DNA of 64,000 nt. Origin: Pseudomonas bohemica. Its GTDB lineage: Bacteria; Pseudomonadota; Gammaproteobacteria; Pseudomonadales; Pseudomonadaceae. The translations under genes and the position numbers were made by a program. Positions 44,204 to 53,778 of the stretch are shown here, in pieces. The first letter of the stretch is position 1. Each line of letters opens with the position of its first letter. The notes under the pieces were generated by a model. The model saw nothing but the letters and a program-made list of their open reading frames with translations. It made no database searches and had not been told where the DNA came from. Location: assembly GCF_002934685.1 (NCBI RefSeq), contig NZ_NKHL01000103.1, forward strand, positions 35,445 to 99,444, in the 5' to 3' direction.

Positions 44204-45595
44204 CTATTTCAACTGCGCCAGCGCCTGGCGGAACAGAGGCGGCACGCCCTGCCCCAGCCGCACGCCGCCGTCATCCTGACGCAGAATGTCCATGCGCGTC
44301 AGCCATGCTTCGAATTCCGGCGCCGGGCGCAGACCAAGGGTCTTGCGCGCGTACAGGGCGTCGTGAAAGGACGTGGTCTGGTAGTTGAGCATCACGTCAT
44401 CGGAGCCGGGAATGCCCATGATGAAGTTGATCCCGGCGACCCCTAGCAGCGTCAGCAGCACGTCCATGTCATCCTGATCGGCTTCGGCGTGGTTGGTGTA
44501 GCAGATGTCGCAACCCATGGGCACGCCCAGCAGCTTGCCGCAGAAGTGATCTTCAAGCCCGGCGCGAATGATCTGCTTGCCGTTGTACAGGTATTCCGGG
44601 CCGATAAAGCCGACCACGGTGTTGACCAGAAACGGGTTGAAATGCCGGGCCACCGCATAGGCGCGGGCTTCGCAGGTCTGCTGATCGACCCCGTGGTGGG
44701 CGTTGGCCGACAGCGCACTGCCCTGCCCGGTTTCGAAATACATGAGGTTGTTGCCCAATGGCCCGCGACTCAGGCTCAGGCCCGCTTCATAGCCTTCGCG
44801 CAGGATCTCCAGGCTGATGCCAAAGCTGCTGTTGGCTTGCTCAGTGCCGGTGATGGACTGAAACACCAGGTCGACCGGCAGGCCTTTTTCAATGGCCGCC
44901 ACCGACGAGGTGACATGGGTCAGCACGCAGGACTGAGTGGGAATTTCGTAATGACGGATCACGCCGTCGAGCATCTTCAGCAGTTCGCTGATGGCGCTGA
45001 CGCTGTCGGTGGCCGGGTTGATACCGATCATGGCGTCGCCGTTGCCGTACAGCAGGCCGTCCAGCACGCTGGCGGCAATTCCCGCCGGATCATCGGTCGG
45101 GTGATTGGGTTGCAGCCGAGTCGACATCCGCCCGCGCAACCCCACGGTATTGCGAAAGCGCGTGACCACGCGGATTTTCTGCGACACCAGCACCAGATCC
45201 TGCACGCGCATGATCTTCGATACCGCAGCCGCCATCTCCGGCGTCAGCCCCGCCGCCAACGCCTTGAGGCTGGCCTCGGTGGCCTCGTCGCCCAACAGCC
45301 AGTCGCGCAAACCGCCCACGGTCAGGTGACTGACCGGGCTGAAAGCGGCGAGGTCGTGGCTGTCGACGATCAGGCGTGTGACTTCGTCCTCTTCGTAAGG
45401 GATCAACGCTTCGCTGAGAAAGCGCTTGAGCGGCACGTCGGCCAAGGCCATCTGCGCCGCGGCACGCTCGGCGTCACTGGTGGCGGCGACTTCGGCCAGG
45501 AAATCGCCGGAACGCGCAGGACTGGCCTTGGCCATGAGCTCCCGCAAGCTGTCGAAACGCCAGACCATGCCACCGATGCTGTGGGCGAAGCTCAT
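44204..45595 (-). CDS. eutB: Ethanolamine ammonia-lyase, large subunit
   Basis: 463 residues, the normal EutB size, forming the (beta/alpha)8 catalytic subunit of the AdoCbl-dependent lyase. Clear segments are NHPTDDPAGI, LLYGNGDAMIGINPATDSV, SLSRGPLGNNLMYFETGQGS and GIPGSDDVMLNYQTTSFHD. AAGGAAGG sits before the ATG at 45595; an upstream TTG is less likely. No microcompartment shell genes are present, so acetaldehyde must be oxidised by a dehydrogenase encoded elsewhere. Confidence 0.96.
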   Translation of the reverse strand: MSFAHSIGGMVWRFDSLRELMAKASPARSGDFLAEVAATSDAERAAAQMALADVPLKRFLSEALIPYEEDEVTRLIVDSHDLAAFSPVSHLTVGGLRDWLLGDEATEASLKALAAGLTPEMAAAVSKIMRVQDLVLVSQKIRVVTRFRNTVGLRGRMSTRLQPNHPTDDPAGIAASVLDGLLYGNGDAMIGINPATDSVSAISELLKMLDGVIRHYEIPTQSCVLTHVTSSVAAIEKGLPVDLVFQSITGTEQANSSFGISLEILREGYEAGLSLSRGPLGNNLMYFETGQGSALSANAHHGVDQQTCEARAYAVARHFNPFLVNTVVGFIGPEYLYNGKQIIRAGLEDHFCGKLLGVPMGCDICYTNHAEADQDDMDVLLTLLGVAGINFIMGIPGSDDVMLNYQTTSFHDALYARKTLGLRPAPEFEAWLTRMDILRQDDGGVRLGQGVPPLFRQALAQLK

Positions 45596-45625
45596 GGGCA
45601 ACCTTCCTTCTCTGGAACCAGGTGA

Positions 45626-46978
45626 TTAACCGGCGATTGCAACAACCGGACCGCGACTGCGCACCAGCTTGCAGAACAGTGCGCCCAATGCCATCAGGCA
45701 GACAAAGATGCCGCAGATGACCAGGTTGAACCAGACCATCGCCACCAGACAGACCACGGCCAGCACCAGCGCGATGCCCGGCACGATCGGATAACCCGGA
45801 GCGCGGAAGCTGCGTTCCAGGGTCGGCTCGCTGCGGCGCAGCTTGAACAGGCTGAGCATGCTGATGATGTACATCACAATAGCGCCAAATACCGACATGG
45901 TGATCATCGCCGCCGTCAGCGTCATGCCCTGCAGGTTGACCAGACCGTCACTGAGAATCGCCGCGATGCCGATGACGCCACCGGCGATGATCGCGCGATG
46001 CGGGGTCTGGAAGCGTGACAGCTTGGCCAGGCTCGGCGGCAGGAATCCCGCGCGGGCCAGGGCGAAGAACTGACGGGAATAGCCGAGAATGATGCCGTGG
46101 AAACTCGCCACCAGACCGAACAGGCCGATCCACACCAGCATGTGCATCCAGTTGGAGTTGTTGCCTACCACCGCTTTCATCGCCTGTGGCAGCGGGTCGT
46201 TGATATTCGACAGGGTGCGCCAGTCACCGACGCCACCGGCGAAGATCATCACCCCGATCGCCAGTATCACCAGGGTCAGAATGCCTGCCACGTAAGCGCG
46301 AGGAATGGTGCGTTTCGGGTCCTTGGCTTCTTCGGCGGCCATGGCGGCGCCTTCGATGGCGAGGAAGAACCAGATCGCGAAAGGAATCGCGGCGAAGATG
46401 CCGCTGATCGCAGGCAGGCTGAAGGTGTCGGAGCCAGCCCAGCCGCCCAGCACGAAGTTGCTGAAGCTGAAGCCCGGCGCGACCACGCCCATGAACACCA
46501 GCAGTTCAGCGACGGCCAGCACCGTGACCACCAGTTCGAAGGTCGCGGCGATGCTGACGCCGAGAATGTTCAGGGTCATGAACACAATGTATGCACCGAT
46601 CGCCGCGACGCGCGGGTCCAGCGAGGGATATTGCACGTTGAGATAGGCGCCGATCGCCATGGCGATGGCCGGCGGCGCAAAGACGAACTCGATCAGCGTC
46701 GCGAGGCCAGCGATCATCCCGCCCGTTACCCCGAAAGCGCGCAGGCTGTAGGCGAATGGCCCGCCTGCATTGGGGATAGCGGTGGTCAGTTCTGTGAAGC
46801 TGAAGATGAAGCAGGTGTACATCACTGCCACCATCAGCGTCGTGACCAGAAAGCCCAGGGTGCCTGCCGTGCCCCAGCCATAACTCCAGCCGAAATACTC
46901 GCCGGAGATCACCAGGCCCACGGCCAGACCCCACAGATGCAGGGTTCCCAATGTTGGTTTGAGTTGTGAAGCAGTCAT
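45626..46978 (-). CDS. eat: Ethanolamine permease (APC family)
   Basis: 450 residues with twelve predicted membrane helices and the Eat pattern (LHLWGLAVGLVISGEYFGWSYG, then TELTTAIPNAGGPFAYSLRAFG). It imports ethanolamine into the cytoplasm. It is the first gene before eutB and eutC (30-base gap to eutB) and is divergent from the AraC regulator gene, with a REP pair in the spacer. Confidence 0.94.
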   Translation of the reverse strand: MTASQLKPTLGTLHLWGLAVGLVISGEYFGWSYGWGTAGTLGFLVTTLMVAVMYTCFIFSFTELTTAIPNAGGPFAYSLRAFGVTGGMIAGLATLIEFVFAPPAIAMAIGAYLNVQYPSLDPRVAAIGAYIVFMTLNILGVSIAATFELVVTVLAVAELLVFMGVVAPGFSFSNFVLGGWAGSDTFSLPAISGIFAAIPFAIWFFLAIEGAAMAAEEAKDPKRTIPRAYVAGILTLVILAIGVMIFAGGVGDWRTLSNINDPLPQAMKAVVGNNSNWMHMLVWIGLFGLVASFHGIILGYSRQFFALARAGFLPPSLAKLSRFQTPHRAIIAGGVIGIAAILSDGLVNLQGMTLTAAMITMSVFGAIVMYIISMLSLFKLRRSEPTLERSFRAPGYPIVPGIALVLAVVCLVAMVWFNLVICGIFVCLMALGALFCKLVRSRGPVVAIAG

Positions 46979-47413
46979 GTCTGTGCACCCCGGTAGCCAA
47001 GCGACGGTATTTGCCTGACGTCGAGCATAGCCACAGCTTCGCGGCCAAGGCTTGACCGCACAGCGCGCAGGTTGTCGTCTGCGGTCAAGTTTTGAAGGTA
47101 CTTGCCCAAGGTGCGCCAGGCTGGCGCGTCGGTCGAGGGGTGTGCGTTATATCGGGTCATGATTGGGGGGCGTGGCACCTGACTACCCAGATCAGGCTTT
47201 GCGCGATGAGTCATCGGGTAGCAATTGCCATCAGCGACGCACTCACCTGTAGGAGCGCGCTTGCCCGCGATGGCAGTCACTCTGGAATAGATGAAGCGTC
47301 TGACACGCCGTTATCGCGGGCAGGCGCGCTCCTACAGCGATTGGATAGGAAGTAACAAGGTATGACATTTGCTTGAAATAAATTCATACAGACCGTGAAG
47401 GCCACTCACCCCA
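46979..47413. other. 435-base divergent region before the ethanolamine genes
   Basis: No credible gene. A REP pair occupies 47246-47337; the remaining sequence on both sides must hold the promoters of eat and the araC-type gene. No sigma-54 promoter or clear AraC site was recognised. Confidence 0.55.
47246..47337. repeat. REP-type inverted pair (REPIN)
   Basis: CTGTAGGAGCGCGCTTGCCC plus GCGATGGC on the left, and its inverse TATCGCGGGCAGGCGCGC plus TCCTACAG on the right, about 40 bases apart. This is the best preserved REP pair in the window. It lies in a divergent rather than convergent spacer, which is less usual. Confidence 0.88.
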
Positions 47414-48481
47414 ATGCTTCAGACCCTGATCCCCAGCGCTGCCCCCAACGCCTGCGCCACCAGCAATCGCGGTGTGTTGTCGGCTGCCGCCAACGGTCTG
47501 GACGGGTTCATCGTGCAGCACGGCGGCGATCTGGATCGGGTCTTCGGCCGCTCTGGCATCGACCCCGAGCAATTGCTGCATCCCACTCTCAGCCTGCCGC
47601 TGACCAATTACTGCAAAGTGCTGGAAGAAGCGGCGCGGCAGACCGGTTGCGACAACTTCGGCCTGCGCTACGGCCAGCAATTTCAGCCCCAGGCCCTGGG
47701 TTTGCTGGGCTACATCGGTCTGTGCTCGGCAACGCTGGAAGATGCGCTGATCAACTTCTCCGAAGCCTTTCCCTTCCATCAGCACAGCACGCTGATCGAA
47801 CTGGTGGATCAGGGCGACTGCTACCGCTTCGACTATCAAGTGCGGCACGGTGCGATCAACGAACGCCGCCAGGACGCCGAGCTGACCATGGGCATGGCGC
47901 TGAATCTGGTGCGCCATGTACTCGGCCCGACCTGGGCGCCTCGGCAAGTGGCCTTCGAACACTCACGGCCACAGGACTGGCACGAACACCGCGACGCCTT
48001 TCAGGCCGACGTGCGGTTCGCCCAGGGCTGCAATTCCCTGCTGATCCCCAAAAGCGAGCTGATCGACAAGGTCATGCCCGGCAGCGACCCGATTCTGCTG
48101 ATGCTGATCAAGGACGCGATTCGCCAGTTGGGCGATACCGGCAGCGGCGTCAGCAGTGAAACCGGCCTGCTCGACCGCGCCCGCCAGACCATCCTCGCCA
48201 CCCTGCACCTGGGCGAACCTGCGCTGGACGAGATCGCGCACGATCTGGGTTTGTCCGACTGGGCCCTGCAACGCAAACTGCGCGACCGCGGCCTGAGCTT
48301 CACGCAACTGGTGGACCAGATCCGCCAGGAATCAGCCCTCACCCACCTCAAGCAGCAGCACCTGAGCGTCACCCAACTCGCCTCGATGCTCGGCTACTCG
48401 GAAACCAGCGCCTTCTCCCGCGCGTTCAAGCGCTGGTTCGGGGTGAGCCCGAAGCAATGGCGCAGTGCGGCAAACAGCTGA
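47414..48481 (+). CDS. AraC-family regulator, probable ethanolamine operon activator
   Basis: 355 residues: an N-terminal arabinose-binding-like domain (GLRYGQQFQPQALGLLGYIG, then AFPFHQHSTLIEL) and a C-terminal AraC double helix-turn-helix (LDEIAHDLGLSDWALQRKLR, then SVTQLASMLGYSETSAFSRAFKRWFGVSP). It is divergent from the eat-eutB-eutC operon and most likely activates it with ethanolamine as ligand. The ribosome-binding site before the ATG is weak. Confidence 0.9.
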   Translation: MLQTLIPSAAPNACATSNRGVLSAAANGLDGFIVQHGGDLDRVFGRSGIDPEQLLHPTLSLPLTNYCKVLEEAARQTGCDNFGLRYGQQFQPQALGLLGYIGLCSATLEDALINFSEAFPFHQHSTLIELVDQGDCYRFDYQVRHGAINERRQDAELTMGMALNLVRHVLGPTWAPRQVAFEHSRPQDWHEHRDAFQADVRFAQGCNSLLIPKSELIDKVMPGSDPILLMLIKDAIRQLGDTGSGVSSETGLLDRARQTILATLHLGEPALDEIAHDLGLSDWALQRKLRDRGLSFTQLVDQIRQESALTHLKQQHLSVTQLASMLGYSETSAFSRAFKRWFGVSPKQWRSAANS

Positions 48482-48555
48482 TCGGCCATTAGAGCGATGT
48501 CGCCTGGACTGACGTCATCGCTCCCCGGTAAACAACCGCCTACAGTCGTTCGCGT

Positions 48556-49905
48556 TTACCTGCGTTGCAACTCCAAACGCCGCAGACTCCCCATGCTCAG
48601 AAACGCCAGCGCGCCCACCAGCGCATGGGCCGCGACCACATAGATGGCGCCCGAGAACGAACCGGTGGATTGCACGATGTAGCCGATCACGATCGGGGTG
48701 AAGATGCCTGAGAGGTTACCGAACATATTGAACAGCCCACCCGCCATGCCGGAAATTTCCTTTGGAGAGGTGTCCGAGACCAAGGTCCAGTCCACCGCCA
48801 CCACGCCCTTGCCGAAGATCGCCAGTGACATCAGGATCGTCACCACCCACATCGACTCGGTGAAGTTGCAGAACACCAGCGTCGCGCCCATGGTCATGCC
48901 GCAGACCAGCGGGATCTTGCGCGCCACGGACAGGGAAAAACCCTTGCGAATCAGGTAGTCGCACACCGCACCGCCGCACAGGGCGCCGAGCAGTCCGCAG
49001 ATGCCCGGAATCGCAGCGATGGCGCCGGCTTCCATGATATTCAGCCCCCGGCCCTTGACCAGGTACACCGGAAACCAGGTCAGGAAAAAATACTGCAGCG
49101 AGGTGTCGCAGTATTTGCCCAGATAGATCGACCACATCATCGGACTCTTCAGCAGCACCTTCACGTCCGAGAAGCGCGGCACGAACGCGCCCTTGGCCTT
49201 GGGTTTGTCCATATCGATCTGTGCCCCACCTTCGCGCAGGTGCTCAAGTTCGGCGCTGTTGACCATCGGGTGTTCGGTCGGCGCTTTGACCAGCTTGAAC
49301 CAGATCAGGCTGACGACAATGCCCAGCGAGCCCATGAACCAGTACACATGCTCCCAGCCATAGCGGTGCGCGACGAAGCCCATGGCAGGCGCCAGCAGCA
49401 CGACCGACATGTACATGGACGAATTGAAAATCACCGTCGCCAAGCCCCGTTCCTGCAACGGAAACCATGCCGCGACAATACGGCTGTTGGCTGGATAGAC
49501 CGGCGCTTCGATCAACCCCAGCAAGAAGCGCAAGACGAACAAGGTGCCGATGGCCACCGGCACCGAGAAGAAGCCGATCATGCCCTGCCCTACGGTAATA
49601 ATCGACCAGAGCAAAAGCGACAGGCCATAGACTCGCACCGAGCCGAACTTGTCGAGCAACCAGCCGCCCGGTAACTGCCCCAGCACATAGGCCCAGGCGA
49701 ACGCAGAGAACATATAGCCCAGGGTCACCGAGTTGATGCCGAGCACTTCGGTCAATGCAGAGCCGGTAATGGATAACGTGGCGCGGTCGCCGACGTTAAT
49801 GGCGGTGACGATGAACAGCATCGTCAGGATCGAGTAACGCACTTTGCTGCGAACGGCGGTGGCGGCAGCCGGGGCAGCAGCGCTTGCGGCGTTGGAGTGT
49901 TCCAC
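48556..49905 (-). CDS. MFS sugar-acid transporter, GudP/GarP-like
   Basis: 449 residues with twelve membrane helices of the anion:cation symporter family. The segments AINVGDRATLSITGSALTEV, YVLGQLPGGWLLDKFGSVRVYG and GLIEAPVYPANSRIVAAWFP match glucarate/galactarate transporters. Start is GTG at 49905, with GAGGG upstream. It follows the galactarate/talarate dehydratase gene and should import its substrate. Confidence 0.92.
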   Translation of the reverse strand: MEHSNAASAAAPAAATAVRSKVRYSILTMLFIVTAINVGDRATLSITGSALTEVLGINSVTLGYMFSAFAWAYVLGQLPGGWLLDKFGSVRVYGLSLLLWSIITVGQGMIGFFSVPVAIGTLFVLRFLLGLIEAPVYPANSRIVAAWFPLQERGLATVIFNSSMYMSVVLLAPAMGFVAHRYGWEHVYWFMGSLGIVVSLIWFKLVKAPTEHPMVNSAELEHLREGGAQIDMDKPKAKGAFVPRFSDVKVLLKSPMMWSIYLGKYCDTSLQYFFLTWFPVYLVKGRGLNIMEAGAIAAIPGICGLLGALCGGAVCDYLIRKGFSLSVARKIPLVCGMTMGATLVFCNFTESMWVVTILMSLAIFGKGVVAVDWTLVSDTSPKEISGMAGGLFNMFGNLSGIFTPIVIGYIVQSTGSFSGAIYVVAAHALVGALAFLSMGSLRRLELQRR

Positions 49906-49997
49906 ATGAAAGCCCTCATTTTGTTTTTATAGATCGGCAAGCAAGAGCGCCCCATGGGGAGACGCTCCCGGTCATGCATAAACGATGTTTCGATGAA

Positions 49998-51158
49998 TCA
50001 GGGGCGAGATCCGACTTCGGCGACCTGCGCGGTCCAGGCCTTGACCTGCTCGCTCAGTGACAGGCCGAGGCCCGGGCGGGTTGGCACCAGCATTCGGCCA
50101 TCGCGGGTCTCCAGGCGCTCGTTGAACAGCGGCTCCAGCCACTCGAAGTGCTCGACCCAAGGCTCGGTCGGGTAAGCGGCGGCCAGGTGCACGTGCAGTT
50201 CCATGGCAAAGTGCGGCGCCAGCATCAGCCCTGCCTGCTCAGCCATTGCTGCCACCTTCAGGTAAGGCGTGATCCCGCCGACCCGCGGCGCATCCGGCAT
50301 CAGGAAATCCGCTCCGCGCAGTTTGATGAACTCGGCGTGCTCGGCGACGCTGGTGAGCATTTCCCCGGTAGCGATCGGCGTGTCGAATTGCTGCGCCAGC
50401 GCCGCATGTCCTTCGGCGTCGTAGCAATCCAGCGGCTCCTCGATCCAGATCAGGTTGAACTCCTCAAAGCGCCGACACATGCGCTGGGCGGTCGGCCGGT
50501 CCCACTGCTGATTGGCGTCGACCATCAGCGGGAAGTCATCTCCCAGATGCTTGCGCACGGTGGCCACGCGATGCAGGTCGATGGCGCAGTCCGGTTGCCC
50601 GACCTTGAGCTTGATCCCGCCGATACCCTTCTCCCGCGACATGTCGGTGTTGTGCAGCAGTTGTTCCAGCGGCGTGTGCAGGAAGCCGCCCGAGGTGTTG
50701 TAGCAACGCACCGAATCGCGATGAGCGCCCAGCAGCCGCGCCAGCGAGAGGTTCGCGCGACGGGCCTTCAGATCCCACAGCGCGACGTCGAACGCCCCGA
50801 TCGCTTGAGTTGACAGGCCGCTGCGTCCCACCGATGCCCCCGCCCAGCAGAGCTTGGTCCATAGTTTGGCGATGTCGCTGGGGTTCTCACCGATCAATGC
50901 CGGTGCGATTTCCTTGGCGTGGGCGAACTGGCCCGGTCCACCCGCGCGCTTTGAATAGCTAAAACCCAAGCCGCGATGGCCATCGGCGGTTTCGATCTCG
51001 GCCACCAGAATGGCGATTTCGGTCATCGGCTTTTGCCGACCGGTGAGCACCTTGGCGTCGCTGATCGGATTGGCCAACGGCAGGAATACTGAAGACACCT
51101 TGACCCAGGCGATCTGATCGTTATCGGAAGACGTGGTGTTTTGTTGTTGTATGAGCAT
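49998..51158 (-). CDS. L-talarate/galactarate dehydratase (enolase superfamily)
   Basis: 386 residues of the mandelate racemase subgroup. Visible active-site residues are Lys183/Lys185 (GIKLKVGQ), metal ligands Asp214, Glu240 and Glu266, and His316 (LAPHFAME). All are offset by exactly 12 from the Lys197, Asp226, Glu252, Glu278 and His328 of the characterised Salmonella enzyme. The reaction dehydrates galactarate (or L-talarate) to a 2-keto-3-deoxy acid. It lies between the lacI-type gene and the transporter. The ribosome-binding site before the ATG is poor. Confidence 0.92.
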   Translation of the reverse strand: MLIQQQNTTSSDNDQIAWVKVSSVFLPLANPISDAKVLTGRQKPMTEIAILVAEIETADGHRGLGFSYSKRAGGPGQFAHAKEIAPALIGENPSDIAKLWTKLCWAGASVGRSGLSTQAIGAFDVALWDLKARRANLSLARLLGAHRDSVRCYNTSGGFLHTPLEQLLHNTDMSREKGIGGIKLKVGQPDCAIDLHRVATVRKHLGDDFPLMVDANQQWDRPTAQRMCRRFEEFNLIWIEEPLDCYDAEGHAALAQQFDTPIATGEMLTSVAEHAEFIKLRGADFLMPDAPRVGGITPYLKVAAMAEQAGLMLAPHFAMELHVHLAAAYPTEPWVEHFEWLEPLFNERLETRDGRMLVPTRPGLGLSLSEQVKAWTAQVAEVGSRP

Positions 51159-51204
51159 TGGCGAGCGCCCCTGATCTGTCTGCGGAGTCGGACGAAATTG
51201 AAAC

Positions 51205-51222
51205 TATGATTGCGCAATCATA
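51205..51222. promoter_or_regulatory. Perfect 18-base palindrome, LacI-type operator (proximal)
   Basis: TATGATTGCGCAATCATA is centred on CG, the usual form of LacI-family operators, and begins 47 bases upstream of the dehydratase start. A second copy of the core lies 79 bases further upstream. Confidence 0.8.
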
Positions 51223-51283
51223 AGAATCGATAAAAAAGGTAATCGGCTTCGAAAAGCAGATCACCATGAGCCGGATCTTACAC

Positions 51284-51297
51284 TGATTGCGCAATCA
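51284..51297. promoter_or_regulatory. 14-base palindrome, LacI-type operator (distal)
   Basis: TGATTGCGCAATCA repeats the core of the proximal site. Two sites 76 bases apart (centre to centre 77) suit cooperative or looped repression of the dehydratase-transporter operon by the adjacent LacI-type protein. Confidence 0.78.
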
Positions 51298-51336
51298 TTC
51301 AATACCACGCTCATCGGCTTTTGCCACGCCCCGGGG

Positions 51337-52386
51337 TCAGGCGCTGGCGCGATCGATGAGGGTGAATCCGGTATCGACGCGAACGGGCGCCGCGCTGGAG
51401 CTGTATTCCTGGAAGCGGTCAAGCAATGCCTGAGCGACTTGCAGACCGATGCGATTGCCATCGACGCGAACCGTGGAAAGCGCCGGATAGACCTGCGCCG
51501 CGCTGCTCAGATCGCCAAAACCCATGACCGCGAGGTCCTGCGGCACGCGCAGCCCGCGACTCGCCGCTTCGGCCAGAACGCCCTGGGCGACCGTGTCCGA
51601 ACTGCACACCACCACGTCGGTGCAGATCCCACGATCCAGCAAGCCAGCCAGCCCTTCGCGTCCGACTTGCAGGGTCGCGGGCGGCGCGAGCACTTCCATT
51701 GGCACCTCGTCGATGCCGTGCTTTTTCAACTCCGCGATCAGGCTGTGGCAACGCCGCAAGCCCCGAGGGTCGCCGATGGCTACCACCGAGAAACGCGTGT
51801 AGCCCTTGTGCAGCAAATGCCGCGCGGTTTCTTCGCCGACTTTTTCATGGGAGAAACCCACCAGCATATCGATAGGGTCTTCGCTCAAGTCCCAGGCCTC
51901 GACTACCGGAATACCGGCTTGAGCCAGGCGCGTACGGCTGGATTCGGTGTGCAGGGTGCCCGTCAGCACGATGCCGTCGGGGCGGCGTCCGAGCACCGCT
52001 TCGAGCAGCTTTTCCTCCTGCTCGGCGTCGTACCCGGTCAGGCCCAATAGCGTCTGGTAACCCGCCTGGGTCAGCCGGTCCATCAAGGCCTGCACCGTAT
52101 CGGCAAAGATCGAATTGGCGATGGTCGGCAGAAAAATTGCCACCAGCCGACTCTTGTTGCTGGCCAACCCGCCGGCGAGCATGTTTGGCACGTAGCCAGT
52201 CTTGCGCACCGCCTCACGCACTTTCTCACGGGTGTCTTCGGTCACCAGATCAGGGCGATGCAACGCCCGCGACACGGTCATGGGCGACACGCCCGCAACT
52301 TTGGCAACATCAATCAACGTGAGACTGCCGGCCTTTTTCGGCACAGACGACTCGTGCTGGGCAGGCCTGCCTGGTTTTTTCGGCAT
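51337..52386 (-). CDS. LacI-family repressor of the galactarate/talarate genes
   Basis: 349 residues: DNA-binding head (SLTLIDVAKVAGVSPMTVSR, then ALHRPDLVTEDTREKVREA) and a periplasmic-binding-protein-like sugar domain (LVAIFLPTIANSIFADTVQA). It resembles gluconate-type repressors. It is upstream of and in line with the dehydratase and transporter genes, with two operators just past its 3' end, so it should repress these genes until a sugar acid binds. Confidence 0.92.
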   Translation of the reverse strand: MPKKPGRPAQHESSVPKKAGSLTLIDVAKVAGVSPMTVSRALHRPDLVTEDTREKVREAVRKTGYVPNMLAGGLASNKSRLVAIFLPTIANSIFADTVQALMDRLTQAGYQTLLGLTGYDAEQEEKLLEAVLGRRPDGIVLTGTLHTESSRTRLAQAGIPVVEAWDLSEDPIDMLVGFSHEKVGEETARHLLHKGYTRFSVVAIGDPRGLRRCHSLIAELKKHGIDEVPMEVLAPPATLQVGREGLAGLLDRGICTDVVVCSSDTVAQGVLAEAASRGLRVPQDLAVMGFGDLSSAAQVYPALSTVRVDGNRIGLQVAQALLDRFQEYSSSAAPVRVDTGFTLIDRASA

Positions 52387-52558
52387 GAAGGGTTTCCGGA
52401 TTCAGCGCTTGGGATGCGGCACGGCCTCAGGTGGACGTGCCGGAGGGGAATTTAACAAAGCTGGGGCGCACAAGCACTGGAATAAACAGTGCGGGAAGAT
52501 AGATGTTGCGCTGAAAAGGATATTGAACTGCGTGTGTGCCCTGCCCCGCCTCCCGGCA

Positions 52559-53731
52559 TCACGCTACCTCCTGATCATCGCGCACCAAAACACTGGCATC
52601 CAGCTCGTCCAGCGAGCAGATTCCCAGCATGCCCATATTCCGGCCGACTTCCTGCGACAGGAGCCGAGCGGCATGGAGTACGCCCTCCTCTCCCCCGACT
52701 GCGGCGGCGAAGTTGAAGGGGCGGCCAATGAATACGAAGGCTGCGCCCAGGGCCAGGGCCTTGAGGATGTCACTGCCACGGCGCACCCCACCGTCGAGCA
52801 TGACCGGGATATCGGGGCAGGCCTCGACGATCGACGGCAACACCCGCAGCGGCGCGATTGAGCCGTCCAACTGGCGGCCGCCGTGGTTGGAGACGATCAA
52901 GCCGTCGACGCCCAGGTCCACCGCTCGTCGGGCGTCGTCGCGGTGCAGTATGCCTTTGACCACTAGCTTGCCGGGCCACAGCTGACGAATGAGCTGCAAG
53001 TGCGACCAGTCCAGATGGCCACGGTCGGAAAAGTCACGCTTGACTGACGGCGAAATGATCGGTGCGCCACGGTAGGCGTAGTTATTTTCGAAGTGCGGAA
53101 TGCCGTGCTTGAGCAGCGTGCGCAGAAAGGTCGAGAGCAACCAGCGGGGATGGGAAATGCCATCCCAAGCCAGGCGCAGACCGGGGCGCAGAGGCGTGGA
53201 AAAGCCCGCCCGTACATTGTTCTCGCGGTTGGCCGAGACCGGGGTGTCGACCGTGATCACCAGGGTGCGAAAACCGGATGCCACCACCCGTGCGATCAGT
53301 GCGCGGATGTTGGCTTCGTCGCCCGGCAGATACGCCTGAAACCAGGCGTCTGGGTTGACCTTGACCACTTCTTCAAGACGGATCAGCGATGACCCACTCA
53401 TGATCATCGGCAGGTTCATCTGCGCCGCCGCCCGGGCCAGCACGATATCGCCGCGATAGGCTGACAGCGCACTGATGCCCATCGGCGCAAACCCAAAGGG
53501 CACCGCGAAGGCATGGCTGAACAACGGTCGAGCGCTGCTGCGCATCGCCACGTTGCACAGCACCCGAGGCACGAACGCATAGCGCTGGAAGGACTGCACA
53601 TTGGCATGATGCGAGCGGTTATCTTCGACCGCCCCGGCGATGTATTCATAAATCGGACGCGGCAGACGGCGTTTTGCTGCGCGCTGAAAGTCGTCCAGGT
53701 TCAGCATTTTGTTCAGTGTGCGCTTGCCCAA
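52559..53731 (-). CDS. lldD: FMN-dependent alpha-hydroxy-acid dehydrogenase, L-lactate type
   Basis: 390 residues of the glycolate oxidase/flavocytochrome b2 family, oxidising L-lactate (or a similar hydroxy acid) to the keto acid. Active-site residues are visible: Lys259 (LVVKGI), His283 and Arg286 (SNHGGRQLDG), with PFGFAPMGISAL and WFQAYLPGD. Membrane-associated LldD is the closest type, but a mandelate-like relative cannot be excluded. A TTG at 53731 with AAGGAG six bases upstream is chosen; the ATG at 53707 lacks a ribosome-binding site. It lies next to no permease or lld regulator. Confidence 0.87.
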   Translation of the reverse strand: MGKRTLNKMLNLDDFQRAAKRRLPRPIYEYIAGAVEDNRSHHANVQSFQRYAFVPRVLCNVAMRSSARPLFSHAFAVPFGFAPMGISALSAYRGDIVLARAAAQMNLPMIMSGSSLIRLEEVVKVNPDAWFQAYLPGDEANIRALIARVVASGFRTLVITVDTPVSANRENNVRAGFSTPLRPGLRLAWDGISHPRWLLSTFLRTLLKHGIPHFENNYAYRGAPIISPSVKRDFSDRGHLDWSHLQLIRQLWPGKLVVKGILHRDDARRAVDLGVDGLIVSNHGGRQLDGSIAPLRVLPSIVEACPDIPVMLDGGVRRGSDILKALALGAAFVFIGRPFNFAAAVGGEEGVLHAARLLSQEVGRNMGMLGICSLDELDASVLVRDDQEVA

Positions 53732-53778
53732 CGTTGGCTCCTTGAAACGGTCTGGAAATACCCGCTGTTTGCAGGGAC

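Noticed and set aside
47246..47337. Possible small CRISPR-like array
   Set aside because: Only one inverted pair exists and no direct repeats with unique spacers; it is a REP pair.
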